Positions 1 to 8,362 are shown, counted from the stretch's first letter. The stretch: 64,000 nucleotides of DNA from CAYFPX01 sp964501915 (GCA_964501915.1 CAZCVP010000008.1:6136-70135); one strand, 5' to 3'. Program-made: numbers and translations. Notes: a model not told the origin generated them from the sequence alone.

Positions 1-1
1 C

Positions 2-757
2 GGCGACGGGGTGGTGGCCACGCTCACGGTCTCCAACCCCAGCGCGGCCCACGCCGTGCCCACCGGCGAGCCGATGAAGCAGCTCTACGTCCTGGTGGGC
101 GCCACCGACGGAGACGGCGAGATCGTGCCGGCTTCGGGCGGACAGGTCATCCCCGACGTCGGCGGCTACGCCGCCCTGGGCGTCCTGGGACAGGACCTGG
201 CGCTGGACGGCTCGGACCTCACCTTCGACGGGGCCACCCTGCCCGACGAAGCCGGCCTGGCGGTGCGCTTCGTGCGCCCGACGGGCGACTGGGTGGACTA
301 CCCCGGACCCGGCACGCCGGACTTCTGGGGGGCGGACCTGTCCCCCGAGGAGCGGGGCCTGCCCGTCGAGGACTTCGTCGCCGAGCGCGCGGTGGCCTCG
401 ATCGACGGGGACACCCTGACCTTCGACGGGGCCGCGCCGGACCTGGTGCCCGGCGACCGGGCCTATGTGGTGCGGGAGGGGGACCTCGCCGGGGCGCCCG
501 GCTGGCTCTTCGCCAAGGTCCTCGTCGACGCGCAGGGGGAGCGCGGCGTGGCCCACTACCGGGCCGTCGGCATCGCCAGCGACAACCGCATCGCCGCCGG
601 GGGCCAGGCCTCCAGCACCCACCACTTCGAGGGCCAGGACCTCTCGGTCTCCGCCACCCTGGTCCGCCGCGACCGGTCGGCGATGGTGGCGCGGGTCTAT
701 GGCTGGGACACCCAGGACGTCGAGGTGCGCGCGGTGGAGGGGGCTGTGGGGGAGTGA
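2..757 (+). CDS. Partial: C-terminal region of a multihaem-cytochrome-like protein
   Basis: The frame is open from the first bases of the window, so the true start lies upstream and only the last 251 codons are present. Near the visible N-terminus is a HAVPTGEPMKQL segment followed by a beta-rich region. It ends with a segment (RAVGIASDNRI, then THHFEG) like the C-terminal non-haem domain that follows the CxxCH repeats of cytochrome c554-like multihaem proteins. No CxxCH motif lies in the part we see, so haem binding is inference. Such proteins act in the periplasm or outside the cell in electron transfer. The gene converges on the next one: its TGA (755-757) is directly followed by the opposite-strand stop. 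The family call is moderate; the existence of the gene is near certain. Confidence 0.55.
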   Translation, partial: GDGVVATLTVSNPSAAHAVPTGEPMKQLYVLVGATDGDGEIVPASGGQVIPDVGGYAALGVLGQDLALDGSDLTFDGATLPDEAGLAVRFVRPTGDWVDYPGPGTPDFWGADLSPEERGLPVEDFVAERAVASIDGDTLTFDGAAPDLVPGDRAYVVREGDLAGAPGWLFAKVLVDAQGERGVAHYRAVGIASDNRIAAGGQASSTHHFEGQDLSVSATLVRRDRSAMVARVYGWDTQDVEVRAVEGAVGE

Positions 758-1051
758 CTACTCCGTAGCCCCCGTCCCCCCGCCGACCTCCTCCAGCCAC
801 AGCTCGACGGCGCCGCTCCGCTCGCCCTGCAGGAGGTCCACGCCGACCCAGGCCGGGTTGTACGAGTCGTCGGACTCGCCGATGACCGTGCCCAGGTCCG
901 CGGCTGCCTCGAGCACCGCCTCGTCGAGGGTGCCCGGGAGCACGGTCTCCGAGAAAGCCAGGCCCGCCACCATCGGCACCTCGACGGCTTCGGCGGGGGT
1001 CGCGCCGTGGCCGAGCACCGAGTGCAGGCGCTGGAACATCAGCAAGGGCAT
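758..1051 (-). CDS. Small hypothetical protein (97 aa)
   Basis: I do not recognise this protein. It begins MPLLMFQRLHSVLG, is acidic overall, has no signal peptide or membrane segment, and carries a central segment DDSYNPAWVGVDLL that looks folded rather than random. A good ribosome binding site (GGGAGG, about 6 bases upstream) supports the ATG at 1051. Its stop abuts the stop of the converging gene. Codon use matches the surrounding genes, which argues for a real gene. The glycosyltransferase remnant lies just upstream on the same strand, 61 bases away. Confidence 0.5.
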   Translation of the reverse strand: MPLLMFQRLHSVLGHGATPAEAVEVPMVAGLAFSETVLPGTLDEAVLEAAADLGTVIGESDDSYNPAWVGVDLLQGERSGAVELWLEEVGGGTGATE

Positions 1052-1112
1052 CGGTGACCTCCCGACGTGCCTGCATTCTGGCGCCGAACCGAGGTCGCCA
1101 CAGGCCCGGGGA

Positions 1113-1382
1113 TCATGAAGTGGGCGGTCCGTGGCCCGTGTTCACTACACCCGCCAGGCCCTCCAGCAGCCCCACCGTCTCCACGACCCCGTCGAGGGGC
1201 ACCGCGTCGGCCGCGGACTGGAGGACCTCGGGGTCGGTGTCGTCCAGCGCCGCTCGGATGGCCACGGCGAGACGCTTCGCGGTCAGTCCGCGTCGAGAGA
1301 CCCCCGGCGGTCCCAGCCCCAGGCGATCGACGAAGGGCACGACATCGCCCCGGGTGCCGAAGCTCGTGAGGAGGACGTTCAC
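1113..1382 (-). pseudogene. Glycosyltransferase (UGT-like) remnant with an internal in-frame deletion
   Basis: The 89-residue product starts MNVLLTSFGTRGDVVPFV, the classic N-terminus of GT1/MGT-type glycosyltransferases (usually about 400 aa). It passes straight into DRLGLGPPGVSRRGLTAKRL and an alanine-rich helix typical of the last 70 residues of the same family. The donor and acceptor domains between are gone. The join is near a GDVxPF/DQPFW-like position, so an internal in-frame deletion between short similar stretches is a natural explanation. It lacks the nucleotide-sugar site and cannot be a working transferase. The start is a GTG at 1382. It may still be translated as a small protein. 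Confidence 0.55.
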
Positions 1383-1413
1383 CCGCCCAGGGAGGCTACC
1401 GCGCCGGACGGGC

Positions 1414-1899
1414 TCAGAACCGGAAGCTCACCCCGACCTCGGGGATGAACGCCACCTCCGACTCCCCGGTCGCGACCTGGAAGCGCGGCAGGAACTCGAT
1501 GAGGGGGACCGAGCCCGACAGCCCGAAGCGCAGGGCCGCGTGGTCCCCGGTGTTGATCACGGCGGCCACTCCGGCCCTCCAGCCGAAGAAGAGGCCGGAG
1601 TACTTCATCGTCATGGACGGGCCGCCGTGCCCCTCGAACTGGAGGATCTTGTCGTCGCGGAAGGTGGCGGTGAGCACGCCATAGCCGACGTAGATGGCGT
1701 CGCCCTCCCAGGCGTCGAGGCCCGTGCTCAGCCCCACCCGCACGCCCATCTCGTCGATGGCCGGGTTGTCGAGCTCCACGATCAGCTCGCCGGCGACGCC
1801 AAGCGCCGTGACGTGGACCCCGATGTCCAGCTCGTCGGGCCAGGACAGGGCGTCCTGGGCCTGGGCCAGCGGCAGGGCCAGGAGCAGTCCGAGTGCCAT
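1414..1899 (-). CDS. Exported beta-rich protein of unknown function (161 aa)
   Basis: The N-terminus MALGLLLALPLAQAQDA is a short Sec signal peptide, so the mature protein is periplasmic or in the outer membrane. The rest is made of alternating hydrophobic/polar strands and ends with an aromatic residue (VGVSFRF), as small outer-membrane barrels do. The ATG at 1899 overlaps the stop codon of the upstream gene (TGATG), so the two are translationally coupled and probably work together. The reading frame stays open far upstream of this ATG, but that extension is arginine/proline-rich and lies antisense to the upstream gene's codons, so I discard it. No family name can be given. Confidence 0.72.
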   Translation of the reverse strand: MALGLLLALPLAQAQDALSWPDELDIGVHVTALGVAGELIVELDNPAIDEMGVRVGLSTGLDAWEGDAIYVGYGVLTATFRDDKILQFEGHGGPSMTMKYSGLFFGWRAGVAAVINTGDHAALRFGLSGSVPLIEFLPRFQVATGESEVAFIPEVGVSFRF

Positions 1900-2801
1900 C
1901 ACTCGCCCCCCAGCATCAGGAGCACGCCCGCGGCGATGAGCATCACACAGCCCACCAGCATCGGCACCGACACGCACACGCAGATCAGGCTGAAGCCCTC
2001 GGTGAGCAGGAAGCTGGCCACCAGGAGCACCCCGGAGACCAGGCCCACACCGAGCAGCATCGCGCCCAGGGCCACGTCCTGGCGGTCGGCGACGGAGGCC
2101 ATCGGCGGCAGGGCCGCGCCGCCGGTCGCGGACCAGGCCCGCCGGGTCTCGTCCGGGGTGGCGGCCCGCACCGGATCGAAGGGGTCGTCGGCGGCGTGGA
2201 CGGAGCGCTCCAGGCGACGAAAGCGGTCGACGAGGTCCTCCATCACCGAGCGGCTGGAGTGCTGCTCCATGCGAAAGGCCTGCCGCCGCAGGGTCCGGTC
2301 GAGCTGGCGGACCACGCCCGGAGACACGCCCAGGCTGCCCGCCTCGTCGACGATCTGGGTCATCAGGTGATCCAGGCGGGGCCGATCGGAGAACAGGGCC
2401 CGATCCAGCATCTCCCAGCGCCCCGGGGGCAGGACCTCGAGTCGCTCCGCCAGGCCCCTCAGGGACCGGGCCATGCCCAGGGCGGCACGTCCCAGGCGCT
2501 GCTGGACCCGGGGATCGCCCTGGTCGTCCAGGGGCAGGGTGCCCAGGTCGCCGTAGGCATAGGTGGCCCGCACCCCCTGCACGAGGAACTCGGCGAGGTC
2601 CGGGTCGGGTCCGCTGCCGTCCAACGCCCCCACCAGCTCCCGCAGCGGATGGAGCCGCTGGTCCAGGCGCTGCTCGCGGCTGTCGAACTCGGCGAGTCGC
2701 CGGTCCAGGTCCCGGTCGCGCCGGCCGGCCAGGGCCTCGGAAGAGCTGGCCAGGCCGGCCGCGCCCACCGCTCCCGTACGCAGGAAGTCTCGTCGCTTCA
2801 C
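1899..2801 (-). CDS. Tat-exported protein with C-terminal membrane segments (300 aa)
   Basis: The protein starts MKRRDFLRTGAVGAAGLA, a twin-arginine signal (RRDFLR) of the kind that exports folded proteins. Residues about 30-230 are arginine- and leucine-rich with strong helical/coiled-coil character (RRLAEFDSREQRLDQRL). The last 60 residues hold two hydrophobic segments (around 245-268 and 275-298), so the protein is probably membrane-anchored at its C-terminus. Its stop codon overlaps the start of the downstream exported protein. It is transcribed away from the fatty-acid operon, with a 111-base divergent gap at 2802-2912 that should hold both promoters. Function is not recognisable. Confidence 0.72.
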   Translation of the reverse strand: MKRRDFLRTGAVGAAGLASSSEALAGRRDRDLDRRLAEFDSREQRLDQRLHPLRELVGALDGSGPDPDLAEFLVQGVRATYAYGDLGTLPLDDQGDPRVQQRLGRAALGMARSLRGLAERLEVLPPGRWEMLDRALFSDRPRLDHLMTQIVDEAGSLGVSPGVVRQLDRTLRRQAFRMEQHSSRSVMEDLVDRFRRLERSVHAADDPFDPVRAATPDETRRAWSATGGAALPPMASVADRQDVALGAMLLGVGLVSGVLLVASFLLTEGFSLICVCVSVPMLVGCVMLIAAGVLLMLGGE

Positions 2802-2912
2802 GCCACCCTCCCGGGGGGCAAGCTACCACCACCTCCCGGGGGCCTGTTCGCGCAGCCGGCCTGCCCACGGACCTCGCGTGGCCGGGTGGGAGGCACGGCA
2901 ATACCGGAACCC

Positions 2913-4874
2913 ATGACCGCTGCGCGTCCCGTCATCGCCGTCCGTGGGCTGGGCGCCGCCTCCGCAGCGGGCATCGGCTGCGAGGCGCTGTGGGGGTTGC
3001 TGCAGCGGGGCGAGACGGGCCTTCGCCCGATCAGGCGCTTCGACGTGAGCAGCGGCCCCGGCCTCGCCGGGCTGGTGCCCTCGGAGCGGGCCCCCGACCG
3101 CGACCAGGCTCCGAACCACTACCAGCACCTGGGCATCGACCTGGCCGTGCTCGCCGCCGAAGAGGCCCTGCGGGAGGCCGGCCCGCCACGCGGGACCACG
3201 GCCCTCGTCCTGGGCACCAACATCGAGGACCACCCCCGCCCCTTGCACCTGCTGGCGGCGGACATCGCCGCGGCCCTGGACGTCGACGGACCCGTGCTGA
3301 CCGTCTCCACGGCCTGTGCCAGCGCCGCCTCGGCCCTGGCCCATGCCCAGTCGCTGCTGGAGCAGGGCGCGGCGGACCGCGTCCTGGTCGGCGGCTACGA
3401 CGTCGTGACCCCCCGGCTCTACGCTGGCTTCTGGCGCCTCGGGGCGATGGCGCGGGGGCCCTGCCGGCCCTTCAGCGAGGAGCTCGGTCTCTCGGTGGGT
3501 GACGGAGCGGCCTTCCTGGTGCTGGAGCGCTGCGCGACGGCCGACCCCGGGGACACGGCCCTGCTCGGCTGGGGGGGCTCGGCCGACGCCCACCACCCGA
3601 CCCAGCCCGCGCCCGAGGGTCGCGGGGTGTCGAGCGCCCTGGCCGAGGCCCTGGTCGATGCTGGCGTTGAACCCGCCGAGCTCGACTACCTCAACGCCCA
3701 CGGCACCGGCACCGAGTCCAACGACGCCGCCGAGTGGCGCGGGGTGCGGCGCACGCTCGGGCGGGACCTGCCCGTCTCCTCGACCAAGTCGATCCTCGGC
3801 CACACCCAGGGAGCCGCGGGCGTGTTGGAGCTGGTCACCACGCTACTCTGCCGTCGCCACGGACGCATTCCCCACACCGCCTCCTTCACCGCCCCCCGCC
3901 CGGGCGCTCCGCCGGACCCGGTGGCCGAGGCGCGGCCCCGGAAGGCCCCCTGCGAGACCTTCGCTTCGGTCAACGCCGGCTTCGGAGGGGTGAACGCCGC
4001 GGTGGTGGTCGGACCTCCCCGAGACCGCCCCCCCCGCCCCCGCCGGCGGGTCTACGTCGGCGGACTCGGCGTGCTCGGCCGCCACGGCAGCGGGCTGGAG
4101 GGTCTCGGAAGAACGGGCGACGAGAGCCGCGCTCCGCCGCGACGCCTGCTCCAGGGCCTCGACCCTCGAGAGCTCGACCCGACCACCCGGTGGCTGGTCG
4201 CCGCCGCGCGGGCCTGCTGGCTGGAGGCAGGGGCCCGGCCCGCTCGCGCGGTGCGCAGCCGCACCGGCCTGGCGATCGGTCAGCTCCGCGTGTCGCCGAC
4301 CCGGGTGGCCGCCCTGGAGGAGCGTGTGCGCGCCGAGGGCGTGGACTGCCTCGGCGCGGCGATGTTCACCCGCACCTTGCTGGTGGTGCCGGCCGGGACC
4401 ACGTCGATGGAGCTCGGGCTGCGAGGGCCGCTGGACGTGCTGGTGGCCGGACGGGCGAGCGCCGCAGCCGCCCTGGCCCACGGGGCCTGGTGGCTCTCGA
4501 CCCGCCCGGAGCTGGTCGGCATGCTGGCAGGCGGGGTGGACGAACGAGCCACGGCCGGGGCCTGGGAGGGCGCCGCGGTCGCCTGGCTGCGGACCGAGCC
4601 GGGGCCGGTCGAGCTCAGCGGCTGGGCCTGGGGTCGCGAGCGGGAGCCTACCCTGGCGACCGCCCTGGCCGCTGCACGGCTCGACACCCCTCCCTGGACC
4701 CCGGAGGTGCCCGACACCGTGGTCGGCACGGCCTCCGAAGGCGCCCTCGCCTTCGCCCGAGGTGTCGAAGCCCTGCGCCGCGGAGACCGGGAGCGGGCCG
4801 GCGTTGTCGTGCGCGAGCCCTCCGGACTATGTTGCGCCCTCGTCCTGGAGCGTGGCGAGGCCGATGACTCCTGA
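2913..4874 (+). CDS. Beta-ketoacyl synthase fused to a second, degenerate synthase-like half
   Basis: First gene of a seven-gene lipid/polyketide operon. Residues 1 to about 370 form a complete ketosynthase: nucleophile Cys135 in VSTACAS, His263 in NAHGTGTESND, Lys292 and His297 in STKSILGHTQG. It should catalyse decarboxylative condensation of an acyl chain with malonyl-ACP. Residues about 375-653 resemble a second thiolase-fold half (RVYVGGLGVLGRHG at its start) but lack an active-site Cys and both His motifs, so it looks like a built-in chain-length-factor-type partner. Usual FabF/FabB proteins are about 410 aa; this one is 653. The start ATG at 2913 is chosen because the open frame before it is not protein-like. 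It overlaps the ACP gene by 11 bases. Confidence 0.88.
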   Translation: MTAARPVIAVRGLGAASAAGIGCEALWGLLQRGETGLRPIRRFDVSSGPGLAGLVPSERAPDRDQAPNHYQHLGIDLAVLAAEEALREAGPPRGTTALVLGTNIEDHPRPLHLLAADIAAALDVDGPVLTVSTACASAASALAHAQSLLEQGAADRVLVGGYDVVTPRLYAGFWRLGAMARGPCRPFSEELGLSVGDGAAFLVLERCATADPGDTALLGWGGSADAHHPTQPAPEGRGVSSALAEALVDAGVEPAELDYLNAHGTGTESNDAAEWRGVRRTLGRDLPVSSTKSILGHTQGAAGVLELVTTLLCRRHGRIPHTASFTAPRPGAPPDPVAEARPRKAPCETFASVNAGFGGVNAAVVVGPPRDRPPRPRRRVYVGGLGVLGRHGSGLEGLGRTGDESRAPPRRLLQGLDPRELDPTTRWLVAAARACWLEAGARPARAVRSRTGLAIGQLRVSPTRVAALEERVRAEGVDCLGAAMFTRTLLVVPAGTTSMELGLRGPLDVLVAGRASAAAALAHGAWWLSTRPELVGMLAGGVDERATAGAWEGAAVAWLRTEPGPVELSGWAWGREREPTLATALAAARLDTPPWTPEVPDTVVGTASEGALAFARGVEALRRGDRERAGVVVREPSGLCCALVLERGEADDS

Positions 4875-5151
4875 TCGACTGGGCCGACGAAGAGAGCTGC
4901 TGGCGGCCGTCCGCCGGATCCTCATCGAGGATCTGCGGCTGGACCTGGAGCCGGACCAGATCGACCCCGACGTGTCGCTCTTCGGCACCGGGCTGGGGCT
5001 CGACTCGGTCGACGCCGTCGACCTGGCCGTCGGCGTGGAGAAGCGGACGGGGATCCGGGTGCCCGATGGCCAGCGCGGCCGCAGCGCCATGCGCTCCGTG
5101 AACACCCTGGTGGACCTGCTGCTGGAGGAGCACCGCCTTGCTGCCTCTTGA
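4864..5151 (+). CDS. Acyl carrier protein
   Basis: A 95-residue carrier protein with the phosphopantetheine attachment serine at Ser48 in GLGLDSVDAVDL, matching the DS(L/V) signature. The helix after it carries the usual acidic face. It would hold the growing acyl chain for the ketosynthase, ketoreductase and dehydratase encoded around it. The ATG at 4864 lies inside the end of the ketosynthase gene (11-base overlap), so carrier and synthase are translationally coupled, and its own end overlaps the next start by 14 bases. It is slightly longer than a standard AcpP (about 78 aa) and less uniformly acidic, as in dedicated secondary-metabolism carriers. Confidence 0.88.
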   Translation: MTPDRLGRRRELLAAVRRILIEDLRLDLEPDQIDPDVSLFGTGLGLDSVDAVDLAVGVEKRTGIRVPDGQRGRSAMRSVNTLVDLLLEEHRLAAS

Positions 5152-6205
5152 GGGCGGGCTGGCGGGGATCCGACAGAGCGTGGCCCTGGCGGCCGGCGAC
5201 CACGTCCAGCTCGTGCGCCTCTCCGGTGAAGGGGCCTTCGACCTGCTCGACGCGGTCTGCCCCCGACCCCTGTTCCTCCGTGACGGCCAGGCCCTGCACG
5301 GCGTCCTGCTCGACGACGCAGCCCGCCCGATCGTCGATCTCTACGTGGTCGCCGACGACCTGGACTACCTGCTGGTCGCCGAGGGCCTCTCGGGCGCCGA
5401 CCTGGTGGACTGGCTGAAGGCACGGGGACCCCAGGACCTCCTGGACTGCGCCGTGACCGACCAGACCCCCGATCACGGCGTGTTGTCGCTCCACGGCCCC
5501 TACGCCTGGGAGCTCGTCGCCCGGCTCACCAGCCCGGACGTGCTCGGCATCCCGTACCTGTCCTTCTTCGACGTCCCGGGCCTCGAGGGCCTCTGCCTCA
5601 GAGCCGGCAAGACCGGGGAGTACGGCTACCTCTTCGTGGTGCCCCGCCGACGGCTCGGCGAGCTGAGGAGCAGACTGGAGCGGCTCGGGACCGAGCTGGG
5701 ACTGGAGCGGGCCACCCTCGACGAGCTGGACCTGTGTGCCCTGGAGAACGGCTTCTTCTCGATCCGGGACGCGGCGGCGGCCGAGCTGACCCCCATCGAG
5801 CTCCAGCTCCAGTGGCGCGTCGACCCCCGTCGCGACTTCCCGGGAGCCGACGCCCTGCGGGCCGCTCGGAGGGCCCGTCCCCCGCGCCTGACCTGGGTGC
5901 GCGGCCCGGTAGGCGGTGCCGTCCCCCCCGGCGGGGCGGTGGTGGAGCTGGCCGACGGAGGCCGAGGCCAGCTCGTGGCCGCCCGGCACTCGCCGCTGCT
6001 CGGCGCGGCGATCGGCACGGTGCTGCTGCCTCGGGACCGCGCCCATCCCGGTCAGGACGCGACCGTGGCCGGCGAGGCCGGCTGGCGCACGGCCAGCTCT
6101 CCGTTGCTCGACAACCGCAGCCTCTTCATCGACACCCAGCGCCACTGCTGGGCCAGTCGGGAGCTCGATCGCTTTCCCCCGGTGGTTCCGGAGAGGTCCC
6201 GATGA
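5138..6205 (+). CDS. GcvT/YgfZ-like folate-binding-fold protein inside the fatty-acid operon
   Basis: The 355-residue product follows the aminomethyltransferase (GcvT) fold: an N-terminal segment like AAGDHVQLVRLSGEGAFDLL and GVLLDDAARPIVDLYV, then a middle part with GKTGEYGYLFVVP (compare the SRTGYTGE motif of GcvT) and a C-terminal barrel (LLDNRSLFIDTQ). GcvT proteins bind tetrahydrofolate and move one-carbon units; YgfZ relatives act in Fe-S repair. Neither role is normal in acyl-chain synthesis, so its place here suggests a special methyl-transfer or scaffolding step. The likely start is a TTG at 5138 inside the ACP gene; later starts are possible. The stop overlaps the FabG start (ATGA). 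Confidence 0.75.
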   Translation: MLPLEGGLAGIRQSVALAAGDHVQLVRLSGEGAFDLLDAVCPRPLFLRDGQALHGVLLDDAARPIVDLYVVADDLDYLLVAEGLSGADLVDWLKARGPQDLLDCAVTDQTPDHGVLSLHGPYAWELVARLTSPDVLGIPYLSFFDVPGLEGLCLRAGKTGEYGYLFVVPRRRLGELRSRLERLGTELGLERATLDELDLCALENGFFSIRDAAAAELTPIELQLQWRVDPRRDFPGADALRAARRARPPRLTWVRGPVGGAVPPGGAVVELADGGRGQLVAARHSPLLGAAIGTVLLPRDRAHPGQDATVAGEAGWRTASSPLLDNRSLFIDTQRHCWASRELDRFPPVVPERSR

Positions 6206-6936
6206 GGTTCGAAGGACGCACCGTCCTGGTGACCGGCGGCTCGCGCGGCCTGGGGGCCGAGCTGGTCAGGGCCTTCGGTGCCGAAGGGGCCTACGTGGCC
6301 GTGGGCTGCCGCTCTCGGGCCGACCTGGCCCAGGAGGTGGTGGCGAGCCTGCCGGCAGGCGGCTGCGTGGTGCCGGTCGACGTTCGGGACGCCGAGGCCT
6401 TCGCCCGCGCCGTGCAGGCCCTGGAACAGGACTCCCGGCCCGTCGAGGTCCTGGTGAACAACGCCGCGGTGACCGCCACCGGGTGGTTCGCTCTCGACGA
6501 CGCCGCCACCTGGGAGGAGGTCCTGGCGACCAACCTGCTCGGAGCGGCCTCCTGCACGCGGGCGGTGGTGCGGGGCATGCTGGCCCGGGGTCGCGGCGCT
6601 GTCGTCAACATCGGCTCCGTCGCCGGCCAGCGAGCCCTGCCCGGCCAGTCCGCCTATGCCACGGCCAAGGGCGGGCTGGAGGCGCTGACCCGCAACCTCG
6701 CCGCCGAGCTGGCGCCGCGGGGCATTCGCGTGAACGCCGTGGTGCCCGGCGTGCTCGACGTGGGCATGGCCCGCCGCATGCCGCAGGAGCTGCGCCAGAG
6801 AGTGCTGGACCACGTCCCCGCCGGCCGTGCCGGCACGGCACCCGAGGTCGCCGCGGCCGTGCTCTTCCTCGCCTCCGATGCCGCCCGGTACGTCGTCGGG
6901 CAGTGTCTGGCCGTGGACGGCGGGCTCGGCCTGTGA
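6202..6936 (+). CDS. 3-oxoacyl-ACP reductase (FabG-like short-chain dehydrogenase)
   Basis: A 244-residue SDR. The NADP(H)-binding glycine motif TGGSRGLG is at residues 11-18, NNAAV at 86-90, and the catalytic triad is Ser139 (NIGSV), Tyr152 and Lys156 (YATAK). The C-terminus DGGLGL is typical of FabG. It should reduce the beta-keto group made by the upstream synthase while the chain is on the ACP. It starts four bases before the end of the GcvT-like gene (ATGA) and its own TGA overlaps the GTG of the acyltransferase gene. All key residues are present and the length is normal. Confidence 0.88.
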   Translation: MRFEGRTVLVTGGSRGLGAELVRAFGAEGAYVAVGCRSRADLAQEVVASLPAGGCVVPVDVRDAEAFARAVQALEQDSRPVEVLVNNAAVTATGWFALDDAATWEEVLATNLLGAASCTRAVVRGMLARGRGAVVNIGSVAGQRALPGQSAYATAKGGLEALTRNLAAELAPRGIRVNAVVPGVLDVGMARRMPQELRQRVLDHVPAGRAGTAPEVAAAVLFLASDAARYVVGQCLAVDGGLGL

Positions 6937-7775
6937 TCGCGGCGCTCTTCCCGGGCCAGGGGGCCGAGCAGCCCCGCATGGGCCTGTGGGCGGCCATGGT
7001 CGACCCGGAGCTGCTGGACCTGGCGTCGGGCCTGGTCGGCATGGACGCCCTGCGGGTGCTGGAGCGCGGTGGCCCCCCGTTCCGGCGCACCGAGGTCCTC
7101 CAGCCCCTGCTGGTGGCGGTCTGCCTGACCGTGCTGAGGAGGCTACCCCTGACCTGGGAGGCCGTGGCGGGCCACAGCCTGGGCGAGATCCCGGCCTGGT
7201 CGGCCGCGGGCGGCCTCGAAGCCGAACAGGCCGTGACCCTCGCCCGGGCCCGGGGGCTGGCGATGTCTCGACAGGCGGTCCGGACGCCAGGCGGCATGGC
7301 GGCGCTGCGTCGCACGAGGCCGCCGGAGCTCACCCTGGAGATGGCCCTGGCCGCCCACAACGCCCCCGACACCTGGGTCGTCAGCGGCGTGCGCGGCAAG
7401 CTGCCCCCGCGGGGGAAGCGCCTCCCGGTCGGGGGGCCCTGGCACCACCCCGTCATGGCCGGTGCCCGACCCGCCTACGAAGAGGCCCTGGCGCGTTGCG
7501 ACGTCCGGCCGCTCTCCTGCCTGTTCGTGGGAAACGGCGAAGGCATGCCCATCGAAGGCCCGGACGTCCCGGCCGAGCTCTCGGCCCAGCTCACCCGTCC
7601 CGTGCAGTGGGTGTCGACCCTGCGCTACCTGGCGGAGAACGGCGTGAGAGACGTCGTCCTGGTCGGACCGGGCCACCACGTCGCGTCCTGGGTGCGGGCG
7701 AGCGCTCCGGAGCTCCGGATCCACCGGACCGACACGCGGAGGGACCTGGACCACACCCTGGAGGCGCTCACATGA
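6933..7775 (+). CDS. Malonyl-CoA:ACP acyltransferase-like protein (FabD family)
   Basis: This 280-residue protein begins IAALFPGQGAEQPRMG, the canonical acyltransferase N-terminus, and carries the nucleophile Ser82 in GHSLGE. The PWHHPVM segment near residues 169-175 corresponds to the FHSPLM motif that supplies the catalytic His. The small-subdomain region is about 30 residues shorter than in E. coli FabD (309 aa). It would load extender units onto the operon's ACP. The start is a GTG that overlaps the FabG stop (GTGA); the end overlaps the dehydratase start (ATGA). Whether it prefers malonyl-CoA cannot be read from the sequence. Confidence 0.85.
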   Translation: MIAALFPGQGAEQPRMGLWAAMVDPELLDLASGLVGMDALRVLERGGPPFRRTEVLQPLLVAVCLTVLRRLPLTWEAVAGHSLGEIPAWSAAGGLEAEQAVTLARARGLAMSRQAVRTPGGMAALRRTRPPELTLEMALAAHNAPDTWVVSGVRGKLPPRGKRLPVGGPWHHPVMAGARPAYEEALARCDVRPLSCLFVGNGEGMPIEGPDVPAELSAQLTRPVQWVSTLRYLAENGVRDVVLVGPGHHVASWVRASAPELRIHRTDTRRDLDHTLEALT

Positions 7776-8362
7776 GACCCGTGAGACGGGACCTGGACCT
7801 CGGACCGGAGGTCATCCGGCTGCTGCTGCCTCATCGTCGGCCGCTCCTGCTCGTGGACACCGTCACCGGGTTCGCTCCGGCACCGACCCCGACGCTGCTG
7901 GCCCGCAAGCTCGTCTCCACCAGCGAGCCGGTCTTCGATGGCCACTTCCCCGGCCTGCCCCTGTGGCCGGGCGTCTACACCATCGAGGCACTGGCCCAGA
8001 CCGCGGTGCTCCTGTTCCGGCTGCTCGAGCTGGGCTCGGCCGATCCCGAGGGCACTCTGCGGGACCTCGAGGCCCTGGCGGCGCTCCAGCGCATGCAGCC
8101 GGGTCCCGACCCCTCGCGAGCCCTGGCCCTGCGGGAGCGGCTGGCGGAGATGCCCGCCTTCGGTGTGCTGTCGGCGGTGGACCTGAAGCTGACGGCCCCG
8201 GTCTTCGCCGGCGACGTGTTGGACCTGCGAGCGACCCTGGGGGCCGGCTATGGCGGAAGCCACCGGGTGGAGGTCGAGGCCGGGGTCGGACGTCGCACGG
8301 TCGCCCGCGGCACCCTGACCGTGGCGGTACGGGCGATGCCCGAGGGGGCTCCGGAGCTCTGA
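7772..8362 (+). CDS. 3-hydroxyacyl-ACP dehydratase (FabZ/FabA-like hotdog fold)
   Basis: A 196-residue hotdog-fold protein. LLPHRRPLLLVD at residues 18-29 is the FabZ entry motif. The central GHFPGLPLWPGVYTIEALAQ carries the catalytic His58 and Glu72. It should remove water from the 3-hydroxyacyl-ACP produced by the FabG-like enzyme. It is about 50 residues longer than classic FabZ, with a helical insertion (about residues 85-130). It is the last gene of the operon, which encodes no enoyl reductase. The products may therefore stay unsaturated, or reduction is done by a housekeeping enzyme. The next gene lies on the other strand three bases away. Confidence 0.85.
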   Translation: MRPVRRDLDLGPEVIRLLLPHRRPLLLVDTVTGFAPAPTPTLLARKLVSTSEPVFDGHFPGLPLWPGVYTIEALAQTAVLLFRLLELGSADPEGTLRDLEALAALQRMQPGPDPSRALALRERLAEMPAFGVLSAVDLKLTAPVFAGDVLDLRATLGAGYGGSHRVEVEAGVGRRTVARGTLTVAVRAMPEGAPEL

